From contig SVBJ01000008.1 in NCBI GenBank assembly GCA_015058955.1, forward strand, positions 1 through 64,000: a DNA stretch of 64,000 nucleotides, written 5' to 3'. This DNA is from Erysipelotrichaceae bacterium. Its GTDB lineage: Bacteria > Bacillota_I > Bacilli_A > Erysipelotrichales > Erysipelotrichaceae. Position 1 is the first letter of the stretch, and each line of letters begins with the position of its first letter. The translations under genes were made by a program, and so were the position numbers. The notes under the pieces are model-generated. The model had not been told where the DNA came from, did not search any database, and worked only from the letters and a program-made list of their open reading frames with translations. This document shows, piece by piece, positions 48,619 through 57,656 of this stretch.

Positions 48619-48675
48619 AATATTATTCTTCCTTTTCTTACTTACATTGTACCCGAAACACCCTTACTTTTGGTA

Positions 48676-48681
48676 TATAAT
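48676..48681 (+). promoter_or_regulatory. -10 box of the second ROK kinase gene
   Basis: TATAAT preceded by TGG-TA, 26 bases before the ATG. The -35 region is weak. Confidence 0.5.
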
Positions 48682-48707
48682 GAAAGCAGAAAAGGAAACT
48701 GACAATT

Positions 48708-49616
48708 ATGAAACTGATGACTTTTGACGTGGGCGGAACCGAAATCAAGTATGCCCTGATGGATGAACAGTTCAACATTTATGAACGCGGTTATGTTCCA
48801 ACCCCTATGGACACCTTCGAACATTTCCGTGACGCCATTGACGGTATCTACAAACCTCATGCTGATGAAGTTGAGGGAATTGCCATGTCCCTGCCGGGAT
48901 TCATTGACACTGAAAACGGCAAGGTCTTAGGCAGCGGAGCCTTAAAATATAACTGGCGCCGTCCGGTGGGCGTACAGCTTGCTGAATACTGCGGCTGTCC
49001 GGTCATTCTGGAGAATGACGGCAAGGCGGCAGCACAGGCGGAATTCAGCTGCGGTTCCCTGCAGGGCTGTACCAATGCCGCAGTGTTTGTCATCGGTACC
49101 GGTGTTGGCGGTGGACTGATAATAGATAAGAAGATCGTCCGCGGCATTCATGCCTGTGCCGGAGAATTCAGTTTCATCAATGCCAATGCCAACATGTTTG
49201 ACAACTTCGACGGCTTTGTCGGCAATGCCTGCTCTACAACCGGCTTACTGAATACCTATGCCCGTCTTAAGGGAACTGATGAACTTATCGATGGCCGTGA
49301 GCTGTTCGCCAGACTGCCGGAAGATAAGGAAGCACAGCAGGCCCTGGATATCCTGGCAACCAATATTGCCATGCAGATTTACAATCTGTTCTGGCTGCTG
49401 GATGTTGAAAAGGTTGCCATTGGCGGAGGCATCAGTCGCCAGCCGATCGTAACCGAGAAGATAAATGAAAAGTTCAGGGAGATACTGAATAAGCATCCTA
49501 TGCCGAGAATAATGGATAACGTAAAAGTTGAGATAGTTCCGGCCACCTTCAGCAATGACGCCAACCTTATTGGAGCCTTCATGACATATGTCAACCTGAA
49601 GGATATCATCAGATAA
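48708..49616 (+). CDS. ROK-family sugar kinase (BglK-like)
   Basis: A 302-residue ROK kinase without a DNA-binding domain. DVGGTEIKYALMD is the phosphate loop, PVILENDGKAAAQAE the catalytic-Asp region and GIHACAGEF the ROK signature. The usual CxCGxxGC zinc motif is missing, as in some beta-glucoside kinases; a role in phosphorylating a disaccharide or amino sugar is possible. AAAAGGA precedes the ATG with longish spacing. It shares about one quarter of its sequence features with the kinase at 24617-25516 but is clearly a different subgroup. Confidence 0.88.
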   Translation: MKLMTFDVGGTEIKYALMDEQFNIYERGYVPTPMDTFEHFRDAIDGIYKPHADEVEGIAMSLPGFIDTENGKVLGSGALKYNWRRPVGVQLAEYCGCPVILENDGKAAAQAEFSCGSLQGCTNAAVFVIGTGVGGGLIIDKKIVRGIHACAGEFSFINANANMFDNFDGFVGNACSTTGLLNTYARLKGTDELIDGRELFARLPEDKEAQQALDILATNIAMQIYNLFWLLDVEKVAIGGGISRQPIVTEKINEKFREILNKHPMPRIMDNVKVEIVPATFSNDANLIGAFMTYVNLKDIIR

Positions 49617-49632
49617 CACAGTCAACGGGGAA

Positions 49633-49661
49633 AAAAAGATTGGATCCAATCCAATCTTTTT
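49633..49661. terminator. Bidirectional terminator
   Basis: AAAAAGATTGG and CCAATCTTTTT with a 7-base loop, between the convergent ROK and ABC genes. Confidence 0.9.
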
Positions 49662-49663
49662 TT

Positions 49664-51511
49664 CTAAATAGCTGCACCTTCAGTGAACTGAGAGTTCCAC
49701 AGTTCAGCATAGAAACCGTTGGCTTCCAGCAGTTCACGGTGATTACCGGTTTCCACAATGTCGCCATCTTTCATGACAAGTATTATGTCAGCATCTCTGA
49801 TGGTAGAAAGTCTGTGAGCAATGGTAAATGATGTTCTGCCTTCTGTCAGCTTGTTCATGGCATTCTGTACCATCTGTTCAGTTCTGGTATCAACTGATGA
49901 TGTTGCTTCATCCAGTATCAGCAGCGGTGCATTGGTGATCATGGCACGGGCAATGGTCATTAACTGTCTCTGCCCTACCGACATGTTGGAATCATCATTC
50001 AGAACAGTGTCATAACCCTGAGGCAGTGACATGATGTAATGATGGATACCTACAGACTTGCAGGCATTTATGATTTCTTCATCACTGACATGTTCCTTGC
50101 CAAAGGCCAGATTGTCTCTTACGGTACCATTGAACAGCCAGGTGTCCTGCAGAACCATGCAGAACTGGGAGTGAACACATTCCCTGCTCATGTCTGATGT
50201 CTTAACTCCGCCAATTGAAATAGACCCGCTGTTGAGCTCATAGAAACGCATCAGCAGATTTACCAGGGTTGTCTTACCGGCACCTGTCGGTCCGACAATG
50301 GCAACATGATGGCCCGGATAAACCGTGAAGTTGAAATCATTGATTACCGTTTTTTCCGGTGTATAACCGAAGTTGACGTGATCAAATACCACATCAGCCT
50401 TCTCGACATTGTCGATATGCTGGATCTTGTCGCTTTCATCTTCCATTTCTGGTTCTCTGAACAGCTGGAATATTCTTTCCGCAGCCGCTGCTGCAGTCTG
50501 TAATGAAGTAGTTCCCTCGGCTACCTGAGTCAGAGGCATCGTGAACATCTTGACGTAGACAATAAACGCAATTACTACCCCGAATTCTATCTCGCCTCTG
50601 GCTACCAGATAGGCCCCGTAAACACAGACGGCAACATATCCCCGATTGCTGACAAGTTCCATGATTGGCATCATCAGACCGCTGAGGAACTGAGATTTCC
50701 AGTTTGTCTCATAGAGTTTTTCATTAATTGCACTGAAGACCTCTTCTGATTCATCCTCCCCATTGAAGCCTCTGACAATGATGTGTCCGGCATACATTTC
50801 TTCGATATGGCCATTAAGCATGCCAAGGAATTTTGAACGGTTAGTAAAGAACGGCTGGGAATACTTTATGATGTATCTCATTGCCACAAAACCCAATGCT
50901 GCAAACAGCAGTGCTGTCAGGGCAAGACGGTAATCGGTTATCAGCATCATTACTGCACATCCCACGAAAGTAATTACAGCAGCCACCATCTCAGCAATGG
51001 TCCTGTCCAAAGCCAGGTTAAGCGTATCTACATCATTGGTGACGCGGCTTAACAGGTCACCGAAACTGGAAGAATCCGTACGGGAAAGCGGGATCTTATT
51101 CAGCTTTCGTGAGATGTCATTACGCATCTGCTGGGTCAGGCGGGCAGAATAAGTCGTCATTGTATAGGATTCAACATAAATAATGACCGCACTGAACAGA
51201 TAAATAACACCCAGTCTTATGGTTAGAGTTACTATAAGGTTAAGGTCCATGCTGCCTGTTTTCATTCCGGAAGAAATCAGATTGGTTATCTGCTTTAAGG
51301 TATCAGGCCCAAACAGGGTCAGAATGACACTTATTATTGCACAGCTTATTCCCAATATGATCATCGGCAGCTGTTTACGGCTGTATTTCAGGACCATTGA
51401 CCAGGCATTGGCAAAACTCTTCGGTTTTTCAGCAGCATTCATGCCGCCGCGGCGTCCGCCTCCGCTTGTTTTCATTTCTACCTGTCCCAGGTTGTAACTG
51501 TCTTTTGCCAT
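49664..51511 (-). CDS. ABC exporter half-transporter (consensus ATP site)
   Basis: A 615-residue half-transporter: six-helix membrane domain (about 50-340) followed by the ATPase domain, with Walker A GPTGAGKTT near residue 407, signature MSVGQRQ near 510, and Walker B plus catalytic Glu LLILDEATS. It pairs with the gene ending one base upstream. Such heterodimeric exporters (LmrCD/BmrCD type) remove drugs, lipids or peptides. Its glycine/arginine-rich N-terminal extension (GGGRRGG) is cytoplasmic. Together with the MarR gene it forms a drug-response operon. Confidence 0.93.
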   Translation of the reverse strand: MAKDSYNLGQVEMKTSGGGRRGGMNAAEKPKSFANAWSMVLKYSRKQLPMIILGISCAIISVILTLFGPDTLKQITNLISSGMKTGSMDLNLIVTLTIRLGVIYLFSAVIIYVESYTMTTYSARLTQQMRNDISRKLNKIPLSRTDSSSFGDLLSRVTNDVDTLNLALDRTIAEMVAAVITFVGCAVMMLITDYRLALTALLFAALGFVAMRYIIKYSQPFFTNRSKFLGMLNGHIEEMYAGHIIVRGFNGEDESEEVFSAINEKLYETNWKSQFLSGLMMPIMELVSNRGYVAVCVYGAYLVARGEIEFGVVIAFIVYVKMFTMPLTQVAEGTTSLQTAAAAAERIFQLFREPEMEDESDKIQHIDNVEKADVVFDHVNFGYTPEKTVINDFNFTVYPGHHVAIVGPTGAGKTTLVNLLMRFYELNSGSISIGGVKTSDMSRECVHSQFCMVLQDTWLFNGTVRDNLAFGKEHVSDEEIINACKSVGIHHYIMSLPQGYDTVLNDDSNMSVGQRQLMTIARAMITNAPLLILDEATSSVDTRTEQMVQNAMNKLTEGRTSFTIAHRLSTIRDADIILVMKDGDIVETGNHRELLEANGFYAELWNSQFTEGAAI

Positions 51512-51512
51512 A

Positions 51513-53252
51513 CTATCCTAATTCCTCCTGAGATAACTGGGTGCGGGCTATTTCGCGGTATATCTCACAGTTTTTCATCAGTTCACTGTGTGTACCCTCA
51601 CCTACTATCTTTCCTTCATCAAGAACGATTATCTTGTCTGCATCTCTGATCGTACCGATTCGCTGAGCTACGATCAAAGTGGTTACTCCGGCAGTTTCCT
51701 TTTTCAGGGCAGCGCGGAGTATGCGGTCTGTCTTGTAGTCCAAAGCACTGAAGGTATCGTCAAAAATGTAGAATTCCGGCTCACGGTAAATGGCACGGGC
51801 AATCGAAAGACGCTGTTTCTGCCCGCCGGAAACGTTTGCACCACCTCTGGCAATCGGGGCATTTATTTCACCGTCCATATGGGAAACAAATTCTTCAGCC
51901 TGGGCTATTCTTACGGCATCACGGACTTTTTCCTCAACATCTTCAGCAGCGTATGAAACATTACTTCTGACGGTTCCGGTAAACAGAACAGCCTGCTGCG
52001 GTGCAAAGCCTATCTTTTCACGCAGTGCCTGCTGTGTATAGTCTCTGACATCAGTACCGTCAACCAGTACGCGGCCCTGGGTAGCGTCAAAGAAACGCAT
52101 GACCAGATTTGTAAGGGTTGACTTTCCTGAGCCGGTAGCACCGATAAAGGCAACTGTCTGCCCTTTTTCAGCAGTAAAGGAAATATTGCTGAGAGCTTCA
52201 CTTCCGGCTCCCGGATAGGTAAATGAGACATTTTCAAATCTTAATGTACCCTTTTCGCCTTTTTCTCTGGTCAGCTGACCGTCAGTAATGGACGGTTCGG
52301 TATCCAGTATTGCATTGATACGTTCAGCTGAAACAGAAGCACGGGGTATCATGTTGAAGATCATGTTAAGACCCATGAAAGCTCTGACGATACGGGCAGC
52401 ATAGGTAGAGAATACCACCATTTCCGAGAATATCTCCAGCTGCTCAGCAGAACCGGCAGAGGCGATCATGAAGGCACCGATGCAGTAGATGCCGACATTC
52501 ATCTCATTGTTGATGAATCTGGTTGCCGGCTGCATGAGCCCCATGGCTCTTCTGGCCTTCAAGGCGTTATCAGTAAGCTCATCATTGGCTTTTCTGAATT
52601 TATTCTGTTCATAGTTTTCTGCATTATATGCTCTGATGACTCTCATACCGGTCATGTTTTCACGGGTGACCTGGTTCAGATTATCGGTATACCGCTGCAT
52701 CTTTCTGAAGCGCGGATGAGCATAGATGATCAGAAATATCAGCAGTACAAACAGCACCGATACTGCTGCTGCGGTAAAGACCAGCCACTGCCAGTAACGG
52801 GTGGAGATCTTAAACAGAGCATATCCGGCCATGATCGGTACTCTGATCAGCTGATTAAGACCTCTGGAAATGACATTCTGGATCTGAGTACAGTCGTTTG
52901 TTGAACGGGTAATCAGAGAGGCTGTGGAAAAACGGTCGATCTCCTCCATGGAGAAAGCTTCAACACGGTGAAATATCTTGCTTCTGAGATGCTGAGAGAA
53001 TGAAGCAGCCAGTCTGGAAGAATAGTATTTCGAAATAATGGAAGAAACAAATGCCAGCACAGAAAACAGTATCATCATTTTCCCGCAGGCCCAGATATCT
53101 TCCATGCTGCCGGAAGTATTGACCAGTTTGGTAATGTCTGACATGTAATCAGGAACGGTCAGTTCCATTACCACCTGAGCAGCAATGAATATGATCAGAC
53201 CAAGCATGTAGTAGACATGCTTACCGGTCATGTGTCTGAATACTCTGATCAT
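51513..53252 (-). CDS. ABC exporter half-transporter (degenerate ATP site)
   Basis: A 579-residue half-transporter with a membrane domain and an ATPase domain: Walker A GATGSGKST near residue 371, signature VSGGQKQ, and Walker B FYIFDDTFSALD, in which the catalytic Glu is replaced by Asp. That is the usual asymmetry of heterodimeric LmrCD/BmrCD-like pumps, where one site hydrolyses poorly. The ATG at 53252 follows AGGAGG, while longer in-frame starts run into the MarR gene. It overlaps the end of that gene by 32 bases and is one base from its partner. Confidence 0.93.
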   Translation of the reverse strand: MIRVFRHMTGKHVYYMLGLIIFIAAQVVMELTVPDYMSDITKLVNTSGSMEDIWACGKMMILFSVLAFVSSIISKYYSSRLAASFSQHLRSKIFHRVEAFSMEEIDRFSTASLITRSTNDCTQIQNVISRGLNQLIRVPIMAGYALFKISTRYWQWLVFTAAAVSVLFVLLIFLIIYAHPRFRKMQRYTDNLNQVTRENMTGMRVIRAYNAENYEQNKFRKANDELTDNALKARRAMGLMQPATRFINNEMNVGIYCIGAFMIASAGSAEQLEIFSEMVVFSTYAARIVRAFMGLNMIFNMIPRASVSAERINAILDTEPSITDGQLTREKGEKGTLRFENVSFTYPGAGSEALSNISFTAEKGQTVAFIGATGSGKSTLTNLVMRFFDATQGRVLVDGTDVRDYTQQALREKIGFAPQQAVLFTGTVRSNVSYAAEDVEEKVRDAVRIAQAEEFVSHMDGEINAPIARGGANVSGGQKQRLSIARAIYREPEFYIFDDTFSALDYKTDRILRAALKKETAGVTTLIVAQRIGTIRDADKIIVLDEGKIVGEGTHSELMKNCEIYREIARTQLSQEELG

Positions 53253-53679
53253 AGGTTTCCTCCTTTCTTCTTTCCCCGTCCAATACTTTTTCAATCAGAC
53301 GGTACAGTTCTTTCTTTTCCTCACTGTCCAGAACCGAAAACATCTCTTCGGCTCTTTCCTGAAAGACTGCCTTCATTGCTGAACAGCATTCTTCCCCTTT
53401 TTCCGTAATATGCAGGGTGATGACACGGCGGTCATTTTCATTTCTTTTTCTGACAATTAATCCTGCCAGTTCCAGTTCACTAAGCACTCTGGTGAGTGAC
53501 TGTGGTCTGATTTCCAGTCTGTCAGCGAGCTGAGACTGGGTCAGGCCATCCTGTCGGCGGATGTTTCGCAGAATGCGGTTTTTACTGTTATCCCCATCCG
53601 TTCTGCTCATAACCCTTTTGACTGAATTATGCAGAGAACGCATTTTGTGGAGGATTTCCATTTCCAGATTATTCTCCAT
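53221..53679 (-). CDS. MarR-family transcription regulator
   Basis: A 152-residue winged-helix regulator: the recognition region is LTQSQLADRLEIRPQSLTRV and the wing carries RKRNENDRRVITLHIT. It is the first gene of an operon with two ABC exporter genes, so it most likely represses the pump and responds to toxic compounds. Two dyads in front of the ATG (53707-53719, covering the -10 box, and 53726-53739) are candidate operators. AGGAGGG precedes the ATG at 53679. Confidence 0.92.
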   Translation of the reverse strand: MENNLEMEILHKMRSLHNSVKRVMSRTDGDNSKNRILRNIRRQDGLTQSQLADRLEIRPQSLTRVLSELELAGLIVRKRNENDRRVITLHITEKGEECCSAMKAVFQERAEEMFSVLDSEEKKELYRLIEKVLDGERRKEETYDQSIQTHDR

Positions 53680-53706
53680 AAATCCCTCCTGTTTATTTCT
53701 AAGCAA

Positions 53707-53719
53707 TCTTATTATAAGA
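53707..53719. promoter_or_regulatory. Candidate MarR operator covering the -10 box
   Basis: TCTTAT-T-ATAAGA, perfect 6-base arms. Read on the minus strand it contains TATAAT (53711-53716), the likely -10 box of the operon. Confidence 0.55.
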
Positions 53720-53725
53720 CATCTT

Positions 53726-53739
53726 ACTATTATTATAGT
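53726..53739. promoter_or_regulatory. Second dyad upstream of the MarR gene
   Basis: ACTAT, TATT, ATAGT: perfect 5-base arms one helical turn and a half from the first dyad. Confidence 0.4.
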
Positions 53740-53764
53740 TTCATCTTTTGCTCTTAATAAAGGA

Positions 53765-53793
53765 AAAAGCTGACTGGTGCAGAGTCAGCTTTT
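53765..53793 (-). terminator. Terminator of the MATE gene
   Basis: AAAAGCTGACT and AGTCAGCTTTT, with TTTTTCC on the minus strand, about 43 bases after the stop. Confidence 0.85.
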
Positions 53794-53835
53794 CCATAGC
53801 AAACATAATTAATAAAAGGAGATTCTAATTTATGT

Positions 53836-55197
53836 TTATTCCTGTGTCTGATTAGTGAGCCGGTTAACCTCTTTTTTAACTACCAGCTCGTAATATACGA
53901 ATCCGATGATGCCCGCACACGCCCAGGTAAGCGGATAACACCAGAAGATGTTCTGAATGACATGATCATGTGCCAGAGAGATGGCCAGCCACCGCTGTCT
54001 GACAATTACCATGCTGAAGATGTTGTTTATCATATCGAAGGTTGCCTTGTGGAAACCTTTATTTATGCCTGAGAACAGCTGATGCATTCCCATAAAGCCA
54101 TACAGCGGCATTACGGTATGCAGGAAGCTGACAATTACCTTGATGATCTCCTCATCCGGTGTGAAGATGCGGGCCAGCTGCGGTGCAAAGATGTAAACAA
54201 TGAATCCAGGGATAATGGTTAATGCCATTACCAGAATGGCGGTTATTCTGACACCCTTGACAGCACGGTCATATTTTCTGGCACCGATGTTCTGAGCAAT
54301 GAAAGTTGGAATTGCCAGACCGACCCCCTTGCAGGCCAGCTGAGCAAACTGGTCGATTTTCTGACCTGTCGGCAGACCAGCTGTAGCTGCCTTACCGAAA
54401 CCGTTGATGTAACGGTGAGTGAAGATGTTTCCGATTGAAGTGATGCTTGACTGAATGGCTGCCGGTAATCCCATGGAGAGGACTTCCTTAAGAGCCTGCC
54501 AGTTGATATGAAGATCCTTCAGATCCAAAGCATATTCGCTGTCCATTAACTGCATTCTTCTGAATACCAGTACTACTGATATAAACTGAGCGATGATGGT
54601 TGCCCATCCTACCCCGTTAACTCCCATCCTGAACACTGCTACAAACAGCAGGTCCAGAATGATATTGGCAACACTGCTGATGACCAGATGCCAGAACGGA
54701 CTGACCGAGTCACCAGTGCTTCTTACTACTGAAGCACCGACGTTGTATATAGCGGTAAACAACACACCGAACATGTATATGCGCAGATAGGAAGCCGAAG
54801 CATCCATGATATCAGGATCAACCTTAAGCAGTGTCAGCATTCCCCTGGCGAAGATTACACCCAGCAATGCTACTGAGACACCGGCAATCAGGGTAAATGT
54901 CATTGTTGTCTGGATCGATTCATGCAGATCCTTATAATTCTTAGCCCCGAAATGATGGGCAAAAACCACACCTACACCGGCGGATAATCCGGTAAAGAAT
55001 CCTACCAGAGTGTTGCACAGACTGGTAGAGGCGTTTACAGCTGCCAGAGCATCCCCGTTGATGAAATTACCGACAACGATGGAGTCAACGCTGTGATACA
55101 GTGTCTGGAACAGCTGACCGATGAAAAGAGGTACCGCAAATGCGATTATGACCTTGACAATATTTCCTTCAGTAAGATCAATATTCTTACGGTTCAT
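53836..55197 (-). CDS. MATE-family efflux transporter
   Basis: A 453-residue membrane protein with about twelve helices in two MatE halves. Starts with the cytoplasmic NRKNIDLTEGNIVKVIIAF and has LFQTLYHSVDSIVVGNFING, typical of the DinF/NorM-like Na+/H+-coupled drug exporters of Bacillota, and GLPTGQKIDQFAQLACKGVG in the second half. It could export drugs or metabolites; the substrate is unknown. GGGGAGGT precedes the ATG. It is a single gene, next to but not part of the MarR/ABC operon. Confidence 0.93.
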   Translation of the reverse strand: MNRKNIDLTEGNIVKVIIAFAVPLFIGQLFQTLYHSVDSIVVGNFINGDALAAVNASTSLCNTLVGFFTGLSAGVGVVFAHHFGAKNYKDLHESIQTTMTFTLIAGVSVALLGVIFARGMLTLLKVDPDIMDASASYLRIYMFGVLFTAIYNVGASVVRSTGDSVSPFWHLVISSVANIILDLLFVAVFRMGVNGVGWATIIAQFISVVLVFRRMQLMDSEYALDLKDLHINWQALKEVLSMGLPAAIQSSITSIGNIFTHRYINGFGKAATAGLPTGQKIDQFAQLACKGVGLAIPTFIAQNIGARKYDRAVKGVRITAILVMALTIIPGFIVYIFAPQLARIFTPDEEIIKVIVSFLHTVMPLYGFMGMHQLFSGINKGFHKATFDMINNIFSMVIVRQRWLAISLAHDHVIQNIFWCYPLTWACAGIIGFVYYELVVKKEVNRLTNQTQE

Positions 55198-55294
55198 GTC
55201 ATTACCTCCCCTTCTTACAGCATCATTATATTAAAGAAGTCTGAAAACTTAATTGCTTAATATTCCTTCATAAAAAGTAAAATCAGACAGAAAA

Positions 55295-55316
55295 AAAGCG
55301 TTAAATCTAACGCTTT
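55295..55316 (-). terminator. Terminator of the Nif3-like gene
   Basis: AAAGCGTTA, loop AATC, TAACGCTTT; on the minus strand followed by TTTTTTTCTG. The stop codon of the gene lies inside the stem. Confidence 0.88.
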
Positions 55317-56158
55317 CTTAACTGATAGTCAAAAGTATCACCGGACTGAATGTAAACAACCTTGAACTGATTGCCAAAAAACTCCGGCAGCAGCTTAACC
55401 AGGTATTTCATTCCGAGTTCCTCAGCGGTAAAATGCCCCATCTCAAACATGACCTTGTTTTGTCCCATAAAGGCTGCATCTCTGACATACTGTGTCAGAG
55501 TATAGTCAACTATTTCAAACGGAATGATGCAGTCAGCTTTTCGGCAGGCATCGATCTTGGGAATATCAAACTTATTGAATTCACTGGCAATGACATGTTC
55601 AGCAAAGAAGACTGTTTTTATTACGGCATTTCTGTTACCGACAATACGCAGACCATTGAGATTCCACTTTTCCATCAGTTCATCTGCCAGCTGTTCAGCC
55701 GTAGTTTCCGGAATTTCAAACCACAGAGGCTTCTTTGGGTCAGAAACGCAATATGGTTTCCAGCCCAGTTCTTCCATGGTGCCATAGAAAATCATGTCGT
55801 TTCTTAATCTTTCCGTAACATGAGGGCCTCCGCTTCCATGCATGTGGTCATGGTCACGCCAGATGCAGAGATCATTATCCCTTATGTACTTCAGTTTTGC
55901 CTGCAGGACATCATTGTCAACTTCATCGACGTCATACAGTTTTTCATAGTTATAGGTAATTCCCTCATGTGAAATGATCAGGTTTACCCCTTCCTTGACA
56001 GCTTTCTGCAGCACATCAAAGTTTGCAGTAGCCGTAACGGCAATACCAGTACACTGCTGATTTGCATTACCGTATAAAATCTTGTCTCTTGTTTTCTTTC
56101 CCTCAGTGTATGGCTGATGGAATTCATGCATTTTTTCTATAACTTCACTTATTTTCAT
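55307..56158 (-). CDS. Nif3-like dinuclear metal protein
   Basis: A 283-residue cytoplasmic protein of the NIF3/YqfO fold, which binds a pair of metals and has an unclear hydrolase role. The N-terminal half has VNLIISHEGITYN (metal His) and LCIWRDHDHMHGSG, and the C-terminal half has MGHFTAEELGMKYL (His and Glu ligands). The order fits the family, though the spacing is somewhat unusual. The start at 56158 has GGTGA six bases before it; an in-frame ATG at 56170 has no site. Overlap of the upstream stop with this region points to translational coupling to the nitroreductase. Confidence 0.85.
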   Translation of the reverse strand: MKISEVIEKMHEFHQPYTEGKKTRDKILYGNANQQCTGIAVTATANFDVLQKAVKEGVNLIISHEGITYNYEKLYDVDEVDNDVLQAKLKYIRDNDLCIWRDHDHMHGSGGPHVTERLRNDMIFYGTMEELGWKPYCVSDPKKPLWFEIPETTAEQLADELMEKWNLNGLRIVGNRNAVIKTVFFAEHVIASEFNKFDIPKIDACRKADCIIPFEIVDYTLTQYVRDAAFMGQNKVMFEMGHFTAEELGMKYLVKLLPEFFGNQFKVVYIQSGDTFDYQLRKR

Positions 56159-56163
56159 ATTCT

Positions 56164-56691
56164 TCACCATTTATTGAAGTGAACACGGTCTTCTTCATAG
56201 TCTTTATGCGGGGTATCGCTTCTGTCTTCATCCGGATAGCCAAAAGCTATTACTGAATGAGGCGTAACCGAATCAGGCAGTCCAAAGTATTCCTTCTGGG
56301 CCTGTACTTTTTCCTGCTGCGGCCAGATTCCAAGCCAGACTGAACCCAAACCCAGACTTTCAGCTGCCAGGATCATGTTCTGCCCGGCAATTGAGCCGTT
56401 TATGATCCGGTATTCAGGAGCACGGCTGAAGGCTCTTTCTCCATCAGCACAGATCAGTACTGAAAAGGCACTGCCAGCTACGATCTTTTCTGCTCTGCCG
56501 CAGGCTTTGGCCCATTTCTGCAGTTCTTCCGGATCATCAACAACCACAAAACTCCAGTCTCTGGCATTTACGGCACTTGGTCCGCTCATTCCGCAGGCCA
56601 GTACGGTTCTGATCGTTTCTTCATCAGCTTTCTGATCAGTATATTTTCGGATCGATCTTCTCTTAAGTATTGTCTTTACTGTTTCAGTCAT
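56164..56691 (-). CDS. Nitroreductase-family protein
   Basis: A 175-residue FMN-dependent oxidoreductase that uses NAD(P)H to reduce nitro compounds, quinones or related substrates. TILKRRSIRKYTDQKAD is the N-terminal FMN-binding motif, GPSAVNARDWSFVVVDD the second, and LAAESLGLGSVWLGIWPQQE and VIAFGYPDED complete the fold. The ATG at 56691 follows CGGAGG. It is the first gene of a two-gene operon with the Nif3-like gene. A 7-base-arm dyad at 56717-56736 upstream is a candidate operator. Confidence 0.92.
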   Translation of the reverse strand: MTETVKTILKRRSIRKYTDQKADEETIRTVLACGMSGPSAVNARDWSFVVVDDPEELQKWAKACGRAEKIVAGSAFSVLICADGERAFSRAPEYRIINGSIAGQNMILAAESLGLGSVWLGIWPQQEKVQAQKEYFGLPDSVTPHSVIAFGYPDEDRSDTPHKDYEEDRVHFNKW

Positions 56692-56716
56692 TATAAATAC
56701 CTCCGTTTTCAATTAA

Positions 56717-56736
56717 ATGATAATATCTCTTATCAT
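56717..56736. promoter_or_regulatory. Dyad upstream of the nitroreductase gene
   Basis: ATGATAA, TATCTC, TTATCAT: perfect 7-base arms about 26 bases upstream of the ATG. Regulator unknown. Confidence 0.4.
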
Positions 56737-56770
56737 GAACTTCTCCTCTGTTTTTACCTTTAATAAAAGA

Positions 56771-56789
56771 AAAAATGACATTACTGTCA
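56771..56789 (-). terminator. Terminator of the mannose-family PTS unit
   Basis: AATGACA, TTAC, TGTCATT with TTTTTTCTTTTATT on the minus strand. The stop codon of the deacetylase gene falls inside the stem. Confidence 0.87.
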
Positions 56790-57656
56790 TTCTTCTGTCA
56801 TGTTTCCTATCCATAAAGGTGAATTGATTTCCTTCAGATGCTGCTGGAACTCATCAGTACCATACAGTGCATCACGGAAATTGATAAGCTCTACATGGTT
56901 TTCAATGATCCATTTTTTGAATTCTTCACTGACGGCTGCTTCATGTTCCTTGCAGCGGTGCAGATTACAGCGTGATTCAGCCATGATATGGGCATCACAG
57001 AAACCAGGATGCCAGCCATAGAAATAAATCTCTTCTTTTTCCGTCCACTTCAGATTGATCATCTTTGACAGTGGATCATATTCATCAAAGTATTTCAGGT
57101 CAAAACCCTTATCCTTATCCGGCTGAATGTGAACGGAGATGATGTTCTTATCTGCCCATTTAGGATCTGCCTTGCGTACACGCGGAGTTTTGTCATCCGT
57201 TGAAAAAATGTTATAGGCCGGAATGTACTTCTTAACAACCTCGTTATAGGCTTTTTCCATTGGCAGATCACTGTCCATCAGTGATGCTATGTCAGGGTAA
57301 CGTCCCAGATACTTGTAACAAAGCCGCATTTCAGCTTCAAATTCCCGCAGGGCATCTTCATATGTAACATCCTTACGGAATTCATTATGTCTGTGACGCC
57401 ATTTGAAACGGCCTTCCTCATCCACCATGCTCGGCACCTTATCTCCCAGTACCGGTGATTCCCACAGATGTCTGTGCCAGCCAATTGAAAGCCATGGCTT
57501 TTCCTTTAATATCTTCAGTTCTTCAATTACATGCGGTGCATCGAACATTACATCAGCACTGCAGCCGGTTCCGGCATCAAAAACAAGATTTACTCCCATG
57601 TCATAGGCAGGAGTATATCCAACATCATCAACACGGTAAATTAGTCTCTTTCTCAT
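56787..57656 (-). CDS. ChbG/HpnK-family deacetylase
   Basis: A 289-residue cytoplasmic protein of the YdjC/ChbG/HpnK fold, enzymes that remove acetyl or related groups from N-acetylated sugars such as chitobiose. The metal-binding Asp pair lies in YRVDDVGYT, with His ligands in IGWHRHLWESP (near residue 60) and in YGWHPGFCDAH (near residue 220). Its place at the end of a PTS operon fits deacetylation of an imported amino sugar phosphate. Its ATG overlaps the stop of the upstream gene (TAATG). Confidence 0.86.
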   Translation of the reverse strand: MRKRLIYRVDDVGYTPAYDMGVNLVFDAGTGCSADVMFDAPHVIEELKILKEKPWLSIGWHRHLWESPVLGDKVPSMVDEEGRFKWRHRHNEFRKDVTYEDALREFEAEMRLCYKYLGRYPDIASLMDSDLPMEKAYNEVVKKYIPAYNIFSTDDKTPRVRKADPKWADKNIISVHIQPDKDKGFDLKYFDEYDPLSKMINLKWTEKEEIYFYGWHPGFCDAHIMAESRCNLHRCKEHEAAVSEEFKKWIIENHVELINFRDALYGTDEFQQHLKEINSPLWIGNMTEE

